A stretch of DNA of 64,000 bases from Komagataeibacter melomenusus (GCF_013155395.1 NZ_JABJWC010000014.1:1-64000), one strand, 5' to 3'; counted from the first letter of the stretch, positions 1 through 7,597 are shown. Made by a program: numbers and translations. The notes: a model not told the origin generated them from the sequence alone.

Positions 1-47
1 AACCGAGCAAGTCGCTCTTCAACGTCAAAAAATCCCGCCTGTTTCAT
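1..47 (-). CDS. IS5-family transposase, N-terminal 15 residues only
   Basis: The minus strand reads ATG at 47 followed by KQAGFFDVEERLAR, and continues past the left edge. This N-terminus matches what I remember of a common IS5-family DDE transposase in Acetobacteraceae and other alphaproteobacteria (MKQAGFFDVEERLARLS...). A Shine-Dalgarno-like GGAGGAA sits 7 bases before the ATG. The catalytic part is not in the window, so activity cannot be judged. Confidence 0.7.
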   Translation of the reverse strand, partial: MKQAGFFDVEERLAR

Positions 48-125
48 AGCGCCATTCCTCCAACCAGAACCAGAAAAATGGAATCACAGCGTAGGCCTCA
101 ATACCAAGAGGTTTTTAGAACCCTC
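1..125 (-). mobile_element. End of an IS5-family insertion sequence (cut by window edge)
   Basis: This is the 5' end of an insertion sequence whose transposase reads leftward out of the window. The boundary near 125 is placed where the reading frame of an N-terminal TetR protein stops making sense. The terminal sequence, read on the minus strand from 125 down to 108, is GAGGGTTCTAAAAACCTC, which would be the terminal inverted repeat. The other end and the target duplication are outside the window, so the exact boundary is uncertain by a few bases. The transposase start (see next entry) gives the IS5-family assignment. Confidence 0.75.
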
Positions 126-233
126 CACCTGGTCCAACGTCACGGCGTCATAACCCTGCGCCGCGAAAAGTTTTACGGCACTGTCTAAAATACGACGTCG
201 GCTATTTTCCTTATGAGCCTTTGAATATGGCAT
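126..233 (-). pseudogene. TetR-family regulator, N-terminal fragment cut by the IS
   Basis: The frame starting at ATG 233 reads MPYSKAHKENSRRRILD, then AVKLFAAQGYDAVTLDQV. This is the opening of a TetR helix-turn-helix domain: basic N-terminus, the RILDSAVKLFAAQGY helix, then the start of the recognition region. Homology stops at the valine near 126, where the inverted repeat of the insertion sequence begins, so the recognition helix and all of the ligand domain are missing. It is divergent from the GST gene at 365 and probably once regulated it. Loss of the repressor may leave that gene constitutive. Confidence 0.75.
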
Positions 234-364
234 AAGCTCGCCCCCTCTAAATATGTTCTTGATCATATATTGCGGCTGGCTAGGACCGTCAAAGGAGACG
301 GAAGCGCGGGCAAGGAATCGTTCTTTGATTTCCGTGCTCCATCTCGTTGTAGGAAAGGCCGGTC

Positions 365-994
365 ATGACAAAATTATACTATTCTCCGGGCGCTTGCTCT
401 TTGGCAGGGCATATTTTGCTCGAAGAGTTGGGAAGACCATATGAATTGAAACTGACCCCCGTTGGAGATGAAGGTACAGGAAGTAAAGAATTTCTAAAAA
501 TAAACCCGCGAGGAAGAGTGCCTGTTTTAATTGATGGTGGGGAAATAATTACCGAAAGCCCCGCAATCTTATTTTATTTATCGAGTTCATTTTCAGACGG
601 AAATTTCTGGCCAAAATCAGTTTTAGAGCAAGCTCGCTGCTGGGAGTGGTTTAACTGGTTATCGAGCAATGTACACGCGGTTGCCTATGGACAGGTATGG
701 CGACCTGGACGGTTCATTGATGACGAACATCAGTGGAAAAATGTTATTTCAAAAGGGAACAACAACCTTCAGGAATTTAGTGGTGTAATAGAAAATAATA
801 TTTCTGGGAGAACATGGTGCGTAGGTGAAGCGTATTCATGCGTTGATCCGTATTTATTTGTTTTCTATTCCTGGGGGAAAGCCATCGGGTTGGATATGGA
901 ATCTTCTTTCCCAGCGTGGTCGCGTCATGCAGCGCGGATGTTGGAGCGGTCGGCCGTTCAAAACGCTTTACGGCAAGAAGGTTTGATCCCGTAA
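365..994 (+). CDS. Glutathione S-transferase, beta-class-like
   Basis: A 209-residue cytosolic protein predicted to conjugate or reduce substrates with glutathione. The N-terminal thioredoxin-like domain opens with LYYSPGACSLA, where Cys11 matches the catalytic cysteine of bacterial beta-class enzymes. NPRGRVPVL carries the cis-proline, and ESPAI the serine that contacts the glutamyl part of glutathione. The C-terminal helical domain has the usual WC.GE.YSCVDPYLF pattern, where SCVD replaces the common SIAD. Length is typical. GGAAAGG precedes the ATG. It is noticeably more AT-rich than the LysR gene beside it, so it may be imported cargo. Its likely repressor, upstream on the other strand, is broken by the insertion sequence. 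The substrate is unknown. Confidence 0.88.
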   Translation: MTKLYYSPGACSLAGHILLEELGRPYELKLTPVGDEGTGSKEFLKINPRGRVPVLIDGGEIITESPAILFYLSSSFSDGNFWPKSVLEQARCWEWFNWLSSNVHAVAYGQVWRPGRFIDDEHQWKNVISKGNNNLQEFSGVIENNISGRTWCVGEAYSCVDPYLFVFYSWGKAIGLDMESSFPAWSRHAARMLERSAVQNALRQEGLIP

Positions 995-1024
995 ATAGCA
1001 GCGAGGTACGTTGGGTGTCTTTAG

Positions 1025-1957
1025 ATGGCACAAGAATACCCATTTAACCTCCGCGATCTTCGGCGAGTGATCGCGGTTGCGGAGCACCGTAGCCTGCGTC
1101 AAGCGGCCCTGGCCTTGGAGGTGGATCAGGGCACGCTGACGCGCTCGATCCAGGCACTGGAGCACGCGCTTCGTATTCCCCTGTTCGAGCGAATGCGGAC
1201 TGGGGCGCGGCTCACGGCGGCGGGTATGGCGTTCACCAAGATCGCCGCCTCCGTGCTGGATGGCATGGACGAGGCCATGCTGCATCTGCGCCTGCGGCAT
1301 AACGGAGTGGTGGGCAGGTTCCGCCTCGGTGTGCAGGTGTCCTTCGCTAGTGGCGTAGTGGCCGCCCTTCTCGAACGGTATCAGAGCGTATGCCCCGATG
1401 TGGACTTTCAAGTCATGGACGGCCCGCGTGAGAGATTGCTGGGGGATGTGCTGGCCTCCCGCCTCGACGCGGCGATCGTCATAGCGGGCGAGGGCTGGAC
1501 CGCCCGAGCCGTCCCGCTGGGGTCGGAAAGAGTGCTGGCGGCTATCGCGCGAGATCACCCCCTCGCGGCGCGGGCGGCGGTGACGTGGCCCGGCCTGTCA
1601 GATTGTCTCCTGACGCTCCCGCGTCGTGGTGCAGGCATGGAGCTTCGCAAGCTTGCGCTGCTGCATGGCATCCTGCCTGAGCGTATCATGTTTCATGACG
1701 CTGCCATTGATCGGTTGCTGGCACTGGCCCGTCACGGGGATAAGATTCTGCTCATCACGGAAGGCGCTACGGGCATCAGAATGGATGGCGTCGTTTTCCG
1801 GCCGGTCATGGATATAAGCGGCCCGACGATATTCGATCTCGCCCTGTGCTGGCGGGATGGAGAAAGCGATCCTGTTCTCGCCCGCTTTATCGAATTGGCG
1901 CGGTATCATCATGAGGATGGCGCTTCTTTCCCTGGTGCTGGTGCTGGTGACGTCTGA
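1025..1957 (+). CDS. LysR-family transcriptional regulator
   Basis: A 310-residue LysR-type regulator. Residues 7-66 form the winged helix-turn-helix (FNLRDLRRVIAVAEHRSLRQAA, then the recognition helix around QGTLTRSIQALE). A linker follows, then a periplasmic-binding-like effector domain to about residue 295. Regulators of this kind commonly sit at the end of the trb conjugation cluster in alphaproteobacterial integrative elements, and the conjugation remnants on the other side support that origin. Its last 49 bases overlap the 3' end of the convergent RHH gene. The effector is unknown. Confidence 0.85.
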   Translation: MAQEYPFNLRDLRRVIAVAEHRSLRQAALALEVDQGTLTRSIQALEHALRIPLFERMRTGARLTAAGMAFTKIAASVLDGMDEAMLHLRLRHNGVVGRFRLGVQVSFASGVVAALLERYQSVCPDVDFQVMDGPRERLLGDVLASRLDAAIVIAGEGWTARAVPLGSERVLAAIARDHPLAARAAVTWPGLSDCLLTLPRRGAGMELRKLALLHGILPERIMFHDAAIDRLLALARHGDKILLITEGATGIRMDGVVFRPVMDISGPTIFDLALCWRDGESDPVLARFIELARYHHEDGASFPGAGAGDV

Positions 1958-2364
1958 CGCATGGCGGGAATATCGAGGGGGATGTCGTCACGGAAGGATC
2001 GTCCCTGGGACAGACGACGTCCCAGTGTATCCAGAAACCGGGCAAAGCGTTCCTGCCCCAGCGCATTGGCGGCGGCCTGCGCCTCGGCAGGGAGCGGCGG
2101 CATCTGTCCCAGCCAGAAGCGGATAAACAGGGCGTGCGTTTCCAGCGCGATCATCAGGTCGCGCTCCTGCCGTTGCATCTGCCGCGTCAGCCGGTCTAGT
2201 CGCCGCGTGAGGGCTGCTTCGGTTTTCTCAGCGCTATCGGGCGACAGGAGCGAGGCGACCGCCGCCTCCACCACGGCGGAGCGCGTCACCTTCCGACGCG
2301 TGGCAAGATCGCCGATGTGCGAAATCATGGCGACGGGCAGGGAGACGTTCAAGCGGTCGCGCAT
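1909..2364 (-). CDS. Ribbon-helix-helix (CopG-type) protein of a conjugation module
   Basis: A 151-residue protein. The first about 45 residues read as a ribbon-helix-helix DNA-binding fold (RLNVSLPVAMISHIGDLA, then SAVVEAAVASLL). A long helical region follows that contains RRLDRLTRQMQRQERDL and FIRFWL. I recall this architecture as the CopG-like protein between traG and trbB in alphaproteobacterial integrative conjugative elements. Here it lies 115 bases downstream of the relaxase gene with no traG between them, and it converges directly on the LysR gene with no trb genes. It may control transfer genes or act as a relaxosome accessory, but its usual partners are gone. Confidence 0.75.
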   Translation of the reverse strand: MRDRLNVSLPVAMISHIGDLATRRKVTRSAVVEAAVASLLSPDSAEKTEAALTRRLDRLTRQMQRQERDLMIALETHALFIRFWLGQMPPLPAEAQAAANALGQERFARFLDTLGRRLSQGRSFRDDIPLDIPAMRQTSPAPAPGKEAPSS

Positions 2365-2478
2365 GGAAACCCTCCTTGAAAAGCCATGATGTGAACGCGG
2401 GGTTTTTCCAGAGACAAGAGCGAAACCCCATCCCGCGTATCGGGGAGGGCAAGAGCGTGAAAATAGGCTGCGAGCTGA

Positions 2479-3441
2479 TCACATACTGATTCCGAGATCG
2501 CGCTTTCGGTCGTGTCGCCAGTCGACTCCCCCGTCATCACGGGCGACCCCATCCACATAGCGGTCGTGCTGCTTTTCCAGCGACGGTGCCCAAGGCACAA
2601 GCTGGAAGCCCATGCCGTTGTCGATCATGGCGAACCGGCCCGAGGACAGGTTGAGGCGTTTGACATACTGGCCGGTGACGAAATTGCCGGGAATGCTGCG
2701 CTCATAGGTCAGCCCGCTTTCTTTTGCGAGTTTCGCGCCAACCTGATCGAGTTCCTGCTGCCGCAATGTCGCCAGGAGGTTGCGCTGATAGCGCGCTGAT
2801 CCGTCGGCATGGAATGACGCCAACCCGCGCTCCGCGAGGTGACGGGTGCGCTCCTGCATGGCCTGCCGCACCTCGGCCCCGAAGCCGGTGCGGGTGAGGT
2901 CCATGGGCTGACGCTCCACCAGCCGGTGATCGAGCCACGTCGCGCCCGGTGCTTTCACCTGGGCGGCAAGGTCCGCCATCTCCGGGGCGTCCTCGGGCGA
3001 GACGATGAAGCGGAAATGATGCCGATCGTCTTTGCAGCGCACGGCAAAATCCTGTGCATCCGCGTCCTGACCACCCGGCCCGAACAGATGCGCTTTTTCG
3101 CCGTCGCGGGTGACGCCATCGCGGCGCAGATAGGCGAGATGGTCGGCCAGAGATCCGGGCCGGTTATCACGCATGGTCTGTCGCACCACGCGGGCCTTGA
3201 CGGTGACGCGGCGATGGGCGTCGAACAGGCGGCTTCTGCCAAACCGGGAATGACCACGCCCGAAGGTCGATGGGCCAGAGCGCGGACTGCCGCCTTTCCC
3301 CTTTCCGGGGTTGCCGCTACTGCCTCCGCCCGCGCGTCGGGAGGCATGGAGCACCTGCGCCAGAAAGCTTCGGGGGCGGGCACCACCTCCCTTGCTCCGA
3401 ATGCGGCCCGGACGGACCCGGAAATCCTCATCGCGGACCAT
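2479..3441 (-). pseudogene. DUF3363-type relaxase with large in-frame internal deletion
   Basis: Start ATG 3441 gives a 320-residue protein opening MVRDEDFRVRPGRIRS, the typical start of VirD2/DUF3363 relaxases, which as I remember are about 600-700 residues. The N-terminal part runs through HLAYLRRDGV and DRHHFRFIVSPEDAPEMADL (about residue 158). It then jumps directly to AAQVKAPGATWLDHRL, which belongs to the C-terminal third. The missing block should carry the WVAVDHWNTDNPHIHV histidine motif needed for metal binding, so nicking activity is very unlikely. The frame is open throughout, so a shortened protein could still be made. An upstream in-frame start at 3522 adds 27 residues without family resemblance. 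Confidence 0.75.
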
Positions 3442-3685
3442 CAGAACCTCACTGTGCAGAAGAACCCCGCAGGAAAGCAGGGCAAAACCTGAAACCCTGC
3501 ACACGACCGACCCGCCATGCACACAAGAAGACGAAGCGCGACCGCGCTTCGTCGCCCGACGTGGCAGGCCGTTTTATCTTGCCTTCTCTTTCCTTCATGT
3601 TTCCCGATCCCCTCAACCCCGGACGCATACCCGAAGCGCTCCCGATGGGATGACAGGTTTTCCCGTTCATGCCGTAAATCCCTCG

Positions 3686-4363
3686 TCACGGCGCGCTCCT
3701 TTGCGAAATGGGGATGAACAGGCCATGAGATGGGGTCTTTGATCGCAGCACCTGAACGAAAATGGGCATCACCTCGGGGGCACGCTGAGCCGCTTCTCGG
3801 GATGTAAACGCACCCACAAAAATCGGACATCCGGACGGTGTTTGTTCGTGCGGTTGATCGACAAAACCCACGCCGGCAATTGTACCGCCAACCGACACTC
3901 CATGCAGCAGTCGGACGACTCTCGCGACGTATTTCCGGGTCTCATCAGGCAGCATTTTTCCTGCTGTGAGAAACTGCTCATACCGTCCGGGACCGGCATT
4001 GTAGGCGGCGAGAAAACCCGCATCGCCGTAGCGGTCATGCAGCCATCGAAGATACGCCGCGCCCGCCGTAATATTGTCGTGCGGGTCATAGGGATCAGCC
4101 CCAAGGTTGAGCGCGTGACGCAGTCCCCGCCATGTGTCCGGCATGATCTGCATGAGGCCCATCGCCCCCTTGGGTGATACCGCTGAGGCATCACCCTGAC
4201 TTTCGGCCTGCATCACGGCAGCAATCCATGCGGAAGGAATCTGCATCCGTGTAGCGGCCTCGGTGACGTAGGTCTCGAACGGCTTGGCGCTGGCCGTCTG
4301 CATAGGCATCGCAAACCCGGCGCAGACCACCAGCAGACCAGGCACTGTTTTAACGCGGATCAT
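3686..4363 (-). CDS. Lytic transglycosylase of a conjugation module (VirB1/TrbN-like)
   Basis: A 225-residue secreted muramidase-like protein that would open peptidoglycan for a conjugation channel. Residues 1-26 form a signal peptide ending ASA. The SLT domain has catalytic Glu54 (MQAESQGD), GLMQIMP at 69-75 and AYNAGPG near 120-126. The C-terminal part after about 160 contains GCPIFVGAFTSREAAQ, which is not part of the SLT fold and is of unknown use. The start codon overlaps the stop of the DUF736 gene (ATGA), so the two are translationally coupled. It probably belongs to the same operon as the TraF-like peptidase. The channel it would serve is absent from the window. Confidence 0.85.
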   Translation of the reverse strand: MIRVKTVPGLLVVCAGFAMPMQTASAKPFETYVTEAATRMQIPSAWIAAVMQAESQGDASAVSPKGAMGLMQIMPDTWRGLRHALNLGADPYDPHDNITAGAAYLRWLHDRYGDAGFLAAYNAGPGRYEQFLTAGKMLPDETRKYVARVVRLLHGVSVGGTIAGVGFVDQPHEQTPSGCPIFVGAFTSREAAQRAPEVMPIFVQVLRSKTPSHGLFIPISQRSAP

Positions 4364-4689
4364 GACGGCGTTCGGGGACGGTTCCAGACCAGATGGAACG
4401 TGTCGTGTTCGTCCCGGTCCGGCAGTAGCCGGGCACGCAGGGGGCGGGCGAAAAGCGGGTCATCAATCATCACCGCCAGCCACAGCCCTATGCGTTCCCC
4501 CTGACGCGCCCAGGCGCAGCCCACCTGTATGGCGTCATCTTCCAGACCGCGCAGGACGCGATAATCCGGGGTGTTCTCTGTGGTGGGGTCAGCGATGGGG
4601 AGGATCGACAGATCGTCCTCCATCAGAAAGGTGGTGATCTGGCCGAAAAAGCCGTTTGTGGTGCGCGTGAACGTGCCAAGACGGATCAT
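4360..4689 (-). CDS. DUF736 family protein
   Basis: A 109-residue protein opening MIRLGTFTRTTNGFFGQI, the conserved start of DUF736 proteins. These small single-domain proteins are found almost only in alphaproteobacterial conjugative plasmids and islands. The middle carries DYRVLRG and IQVGCAWARQGERIG, matching the family's usual YRV and GAAW segments. Its function is not known. It sits between the TraF-type peptidase gene (67-base gap upstream) and the lytic transglycosylase, whose start overlaps its stop. The gene order (peptidase, DUF736, transglycosylase, relaxase) is typical of these islands. Confidence 0.82.
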   Translation of the reverse strand: MIRLGTFTRTTNGFFGQITTFLMEDDLSILPIADPTTENTPDYRVLRGLEDDAIQVGCAWARQGERIGLWLAVMIDDPLFARPLRARLLPDRDEHDTFHLVWNRPRTPS

Positions 4690-4756
4690 GATACGTCTCT
4701 CCTGGTCTGCGGATTGCAGGGCAAAGAATTGAAAACTGGGGGAGGGCTACGCCGAG

Positions 4757-5326
4757 TTACTGAAGTGGAGGCGACAGCAGCACCGGATGAGGTCTTTCGT
4801 CGTGGCCCGGTGCAATCCGTCCGGTCGTGACCCAGATCGGGATAGCGCGGCCTATCACCGTGCTGGCGGGAAGCGGTCCGAAATAGCGCCCGTCCAGACT
4901 GCGTGGTTCTGCCGGGTTCATGACGAAAATCTCGCCGCGCATGAGGCGATGACAGCCACGCCAGACGGGTAACGGACGGCCCCGATGATCAGTAGTCAGC
5001 GCGTCGCTGACGGGGCTGCCATCAATCGTGATACTGCCATTTGCTCGGCATACGGTCTGTCCTGGTAAGGCCGCGACGGGCTTGAGCAAGGGCACACCGA
5101 ATGGAAGATAGCCGCGCTGTGACAGCAGCAGGGCCAGCCGGTCGGGCAGACGCACGGCGGCAAGATCTCCGACATGCAGAACACTGTCGGCACGGAGCTG
5201 ATACAGTCCCACCGGGACGCTGGCCGTGCTGTTCCACAGCAGCCGGGGCGTCACACACACGGCGGCGGACGTGCCCACTACCAGCACGACGAAATAGGTG
5301 CCGAAGAACCAGGCGCGCCTGGTCAT
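4757..5326 (-). CDS. TraF-type S26 signal peptidase of a conjugation module
   Basis: A 189-residue membrane peptidase of the S26 family. In conjugative systems TraF processes or cyclises the pilin TrbC. There is one N-terminal membrane segment (about residues 7-25). The catalytic Ser36 lies in NSTASVPVGLY and Lys82 in LLKPVAALPGQ, the expected Ser-Lys dyad, and GEIFVMN supplies the later conserved box. ATG 5326 is chosen because it overlaps the stop of the DUF2840 gene as ATGA; an in-frame start at 5353 would add nine residues. No pilin gene is visible here, so the enzyme may be orphaned. Confidence 0.85.
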   Translation of the reverse strand: MTRRAWFFGTYFVVLVVGTSAAVCVTPRLLWNSTASVPVGLYQLRADSVLHVGDLAAVRLPDRLALLLSQRGYLPFGVPLLKPVAALPGQTVCRANGSITIDGSPVSDALTTDHRGRPLPVWRGCHRLMRGEIFVMNPAEPRSLDGRYFGPLPASTVIGRAIPIWVTTGRIAPGHDERPHPVLLSPPLQ

Positions 5327-5799
5327 GACACCAGCCTCGCACGCTTCAGCCATGCCGCGTGCAGGGTATGCGTGTAGCGCCGTGGTTCCTGCCCGGCGAT
5401 GATACGGTTATGGACATGCCGCCAGTGATCGGGGGAGACGGCGCAGGGATCGAAGCCGAAGCGCTCAATCTGGTCGATCACCTCCAGCACATGCTTTACC
5501 TGCGGCCAGCCCGACACGTCGAGCAGCAGGTCGCCGCCAGGCCAGACAAAGGGCACGGTCTGAAAGGCGGTGCCCCGTTCTATGGTGCGCACGATGGCGA
5601 GGCAGGACACGACCGTGCCGTAATCATTGGCGGCCCAGCGGATAAAGCCGAACGTGCTGCCGGGTGCGAAACTTAGCAGGCGACGGCGTTTGTCGAGCAC
5701 GCGGTCGGAGATCGGCCTGCCGAACCTGATCCAGTGTTCGATGCGCTTTTCGATGAAGGTCAGTTCGACTGTAGTCAGGTTGGAATTATCCGCTCTCAT
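5323..5799 (-). CDS. DUF2840 family protein
   Basis: A 158-residue protein of unknown function. LTFIEKRIEHWIRFG, the FIRWAANDYGT stretch and the WPGGDLLLDVSGWPQVKHVL segment match DUF2840 as I recall it, a family found beside traF in alphaproteobacterial conjugative elements. It overlaps its neighbours by ATGA on both sides, so this is a tight operon with the AlpA-like regulator upstream and the S26 peptidase downstream. In related islands parA and repA-like genes usually lie between the helix-turn-helix gene and DUF2840. They are absent here. Confidence 0.78.
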   Translation of the reverse strand: MRADNSNLTTVELTFIEKRIEHWIRFGRPISDRVLDKRRRLLSFAPGSTFGFIRWAANDYGTVVSCLAIVRTIERGTAFQTVPFVWPGGDLLLDVSGWPQVKHVLEVIDQIERFGFDPCAVSPDHWRHVHNRIIAGQEPRRYTHTLHAAWLKRARLVS

Positions 5800-6137
5800 G
5801 GTCTGTTCCTCCGTGAGGGCATCTCACGCAGGGCGGCGGCATAGTTGTCGTCCGAGGTGTTTTGGCAGCGATGGCGCTGAAGCCATGCTTCCACGTCCTC
5901 GCGGAGATAGAGGACGCGCGAGCCAACCTTTAGAAACGGTGGACCGCCGCCGGTGCAGCGGTATTTCTCCAGCGTGCGAATAGAGACCCCGATCAGTTCG
6001 GCGGCTTCACCCCCGCGCAGATAGGGGCGCAGGATACGGGACGGGGATGTAAGCGGGCGTGCTGGTACAGAGACCTCGGACGTCGGTTGTGTCGGTGGCA
6101 CGGATACGCCCATTTTGGGTTTCGTGGCATCGGTCAT
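5796..6137 (-). CDS. AlpA/excisionase-like helix-turn-helix protein
   Basis: A 113-residue protein. Residues about 40-90 form a MerR-like winged helix of the HTH_17 type: LRGGEAAELIGVSIRTLEKYRCTG, then PPFLKVGSRVLYLREDVEAWLQ. Such proteins act as excisionases or regulators of mobile elements. The proline/threonine-rich first 35 residues look disordered. It leads the ATGA-coupled run DUF2840, S26 peptidase and so may control it. Inferred role: island excision or transfer control. Confidence 0.8.
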   Translation of the reverse strand: MTDATKPKMGVSVPPTQPTSEVSVPARPLTSPSRILRPYLRGGEAAELIGVSIRTLEKYRCTGGGPPFLKVGSRVLYLREDVEAWLQRHRCQNTSDDNYAAALREMPSRRNRP

Positions 6138-6221
6138 GAAAACCTCCCTGTCGATGCGGCGTGCTTCGGGGGGGAAGCTGAGCCGGTAAGGGGAGGCTGA
6201 CGGGAAAGAAGCGGTCTGGGA

Positions 6222-6253
6222 GTGGAGGAAATGATGTGCGCGAATTCCTCCAC
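6222..6253. promoter_or_regulatory. 9-bp perfect inverted repeat upstream of the AlpA-like gene
   Basis: GTGGAGGAA at 6222-6230 and TTCCTCCAC at 6245-6253 form a perfect inverted repeat with a 14-base centre. It lies between the DUF2285 stop (6300) and the start of the AlpA-like gene (6137), both read leftward. It could be an operator for the AlpA-like protein or an RNA hairpin. There is no U-run after it on the minus strand, which argues against a simple terminator. Confidence 0.4.
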
Positions 6254-6299
6254 CCCAAAAGGGTAATGGAGCGCAAGGCGAGGTCGGAAATGAGGGTGG

Positions 6300-6848
6300 T
6301 CAGAGTCCGTCCAGCAGTGCGAGATATCCGCCATGAACAAGTGCGCTGCCCTCGTCGCGCAAGGTGCGGGCCATGGTACGCAAGGCAGAATCGCGCCAGA
6401 TGTCGTCGGGCATGGTCCGGGCGTCCGGGTCGAGTAGTTTCGCCGCAATGTCGCGCAGGCTGGCACCCGTCGCATCCAGATCGAAGGCATGCAGGCGCAG
6501 GGCAAGCTGCCGCCAGCGTGTCGGGGTAATTCGGCAGGGATGGCGTGAGGGCAGGCGATAGCCCAGCACATGGGCGCAGAAACGGGCAGCCTCATCACTG
6601 CGTCGCCGATAGGAAGGATCAACAGGGATATGGACTGCCGGGCAGGCGGCGGCCGCGCCATGAAGGGAAAGACTGAACGTGGCCGAGGGCGTCGCTACCA
6701 CGATGGCGCGGCCCAGTTGGTCGGCCTGATCGAACAAGGGATGACCCAGTGAGCGCCAGGAGGGAAGGGCAGGCGGAGTGAAGCTGTCAACAGCGTGTGT
6801 CAGGCTGATGACGCTGGAGGTGACGCCCGGTCGCCAGATCACGGGCAC
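6300..6848 (-). CDS. DUF2285 domain protein, second half of a split gene
   Basis: This 182-residue reading frame (GTG at 6848) opens MPVIWRPGVTSSVISL and ends in a DUF2285 domain. It includes PVDPSYRRRSDEAARFCAHVLG and the C-terminal RDSALRTMARTLRDEGSALVHGGYLALLDG. In related islands this follows a DUF6499 segment in one protein. The bases just upstream also encode PHSPEIPVTR in the same frame, so the GTG is probably not a true start and the frame is the continuation of the gene at 6871. Function unknown, suspected DNA-binding or replication control. Confidence 0.7.
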   Translation of the reverse strand: MPVIWRPGVTSSVISLTHAVDSFTPPALPSWRSLGHPLFDQADQLGRAIVVATPSATFSLSLHGAAAACPAVHIPVDPSYRRRSDEAARFCAHVLGYRLPSRHPCRITPTRWRQLALRLHAFDLDATGASLRDIAAKLLDPDARTMPDDIWRDSALRTMARTLRDEGSALVHGGYLALLDGL

Positions 6849-6870
6849 GCGGGTGACGGGTATTTCCGGG

Positions 6871-7080
6871 CTATGTGGGAAAACGTATCCTCCAGCGCTG
6901 GCAGAAGGTATCCCATTCCGCGTTGGGATTGGATGCGCCTGCTGAGATCAATCGCGCTGTCTCGGCATGATCTTTGCGATAGGTCGTCCAGCGCCGCATG
7001 AAGGCCCCGGCGAAACCGGCTTCATCCAGGCGTTTGAGGGCGGCACGGTCGGTCTCTGACTGCCAGACGTCGAGCGGCAT
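6871..7080 (-). CDS. DUF6499 (regulator-like) domain, first half of a split gene
   Basis: A 69-residue frame opening MPLDVWQSETDRAALKRLD and ending FCQRWRIRFPT, then TAG. This is the DUF6499 domain that commonly precedes DUF2285. One extra base in the TTTTCCC run near 6877-6883 would explain why the frame stops. A +1 shift there restores the continuous reading RFPHSPEIPVTRVPVIWRPG into the next gene. It is therefore either a frameshifted gene, a sequencing error at a homopolymer, or a case of programmed +1 frameshifting. Confidence 0.65.
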   Translation of the reverse strand: MPLDVWQSETDRAALKRLDEAGFAGAFMRRWTTYRKDHAETARLISAGASNPNAEWDTFCQRWRIRFPT

Positions 7081-7283
7081 GGGGCGGCCTCCCGGATCAG
7101 GTCCGTTTGTCGCTGATTTTGTGAGAAGCCGAGGATTTCAGAAACGGAACGAGCCTGCATAGAGCGAAGGCCGCATAACGTAACCGCATGATTCACTTCA
7201 TGAAAGTGATAACAGGCTCATGATCTACGGAAGATGGCGGCTGTTGGTGCCGCTCACCTCAGGGTCCGCTCAGAAATGTAGAG

Positions 7284-7305
7284 AATACTCCGTGGTTAAA
7301 TACTC
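7284..7305. promoter_or_regulatory. Direct repeat AATACTC x2 upstream of the XRE regulator
   Basis: AATACTC occurs at 7284-7290 and again at 7299-7305, a 15-base period, 24 bases before the ATG of the XRE gene. A tandem site this close to the start fits an autoregulatory operator of a small controller-type regulator. A TATCCT that could act as a -10 box lies almost on the start codon, so the mRNA may have little or no leader. Confidence 0.35.
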
Positions 7306-7328
7306 TGCAAGAGGCTGCCCTATCCTGT

Positions 7329-7538
7329 ATGAACATACGGGAGATTCTGGCAGCAAACCTTAAACGATACCGGCGTGAACGCGGGGTGTCGCAGGAAGAG
7401 CTTGCCCATCTTGCTGAGATCGACCGGACCTACATCAGTTCGCTGGAGCGGTGCCAGTATGCGGCTTCCATTGAGGTCGTGGACCGGCTGGCGAAAGCGT
7501 TAGGGGTTGAGGCATATGATCTGTTAAGGTTAGTGTAA
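7329..7538 (+). CDS. XRE-family helix-turn-helix regulator
   Basis: A 69-residue single-domain Cro/C1-type repressor. NLKRYRRERGVSQEELAHLAEI is followed by the recognition helix around DRTYISSLERCQ and ends VVDRLAKALGVEAYDLL. The size and form resemble controller proteins of restriction-modification and defence loci. It converges on the AT-rich three-gene operon (stop at 7538, operon end at 7598). It also lies next to the DUF6499/DUF2285 genes, where related islands usually carry such a regulator. Whether it regulates the defence-like operon or the transfer genes is not shown. No good ribosome-binding site is visible; AGAGG at 7310 is rather far away. Confidence 0.85.
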   Translation: MNIREILAANLKRYRRERGVSQEELAHLAEIDRTYISSLERCQYAASIEVVDRLAKALGVEAYDLLRLV

Positions 7539-7597
7539 TATAGAATGATTATCTTACCTATACTATTTCATTCGAGAAAATAAAAAATCATACGCAC

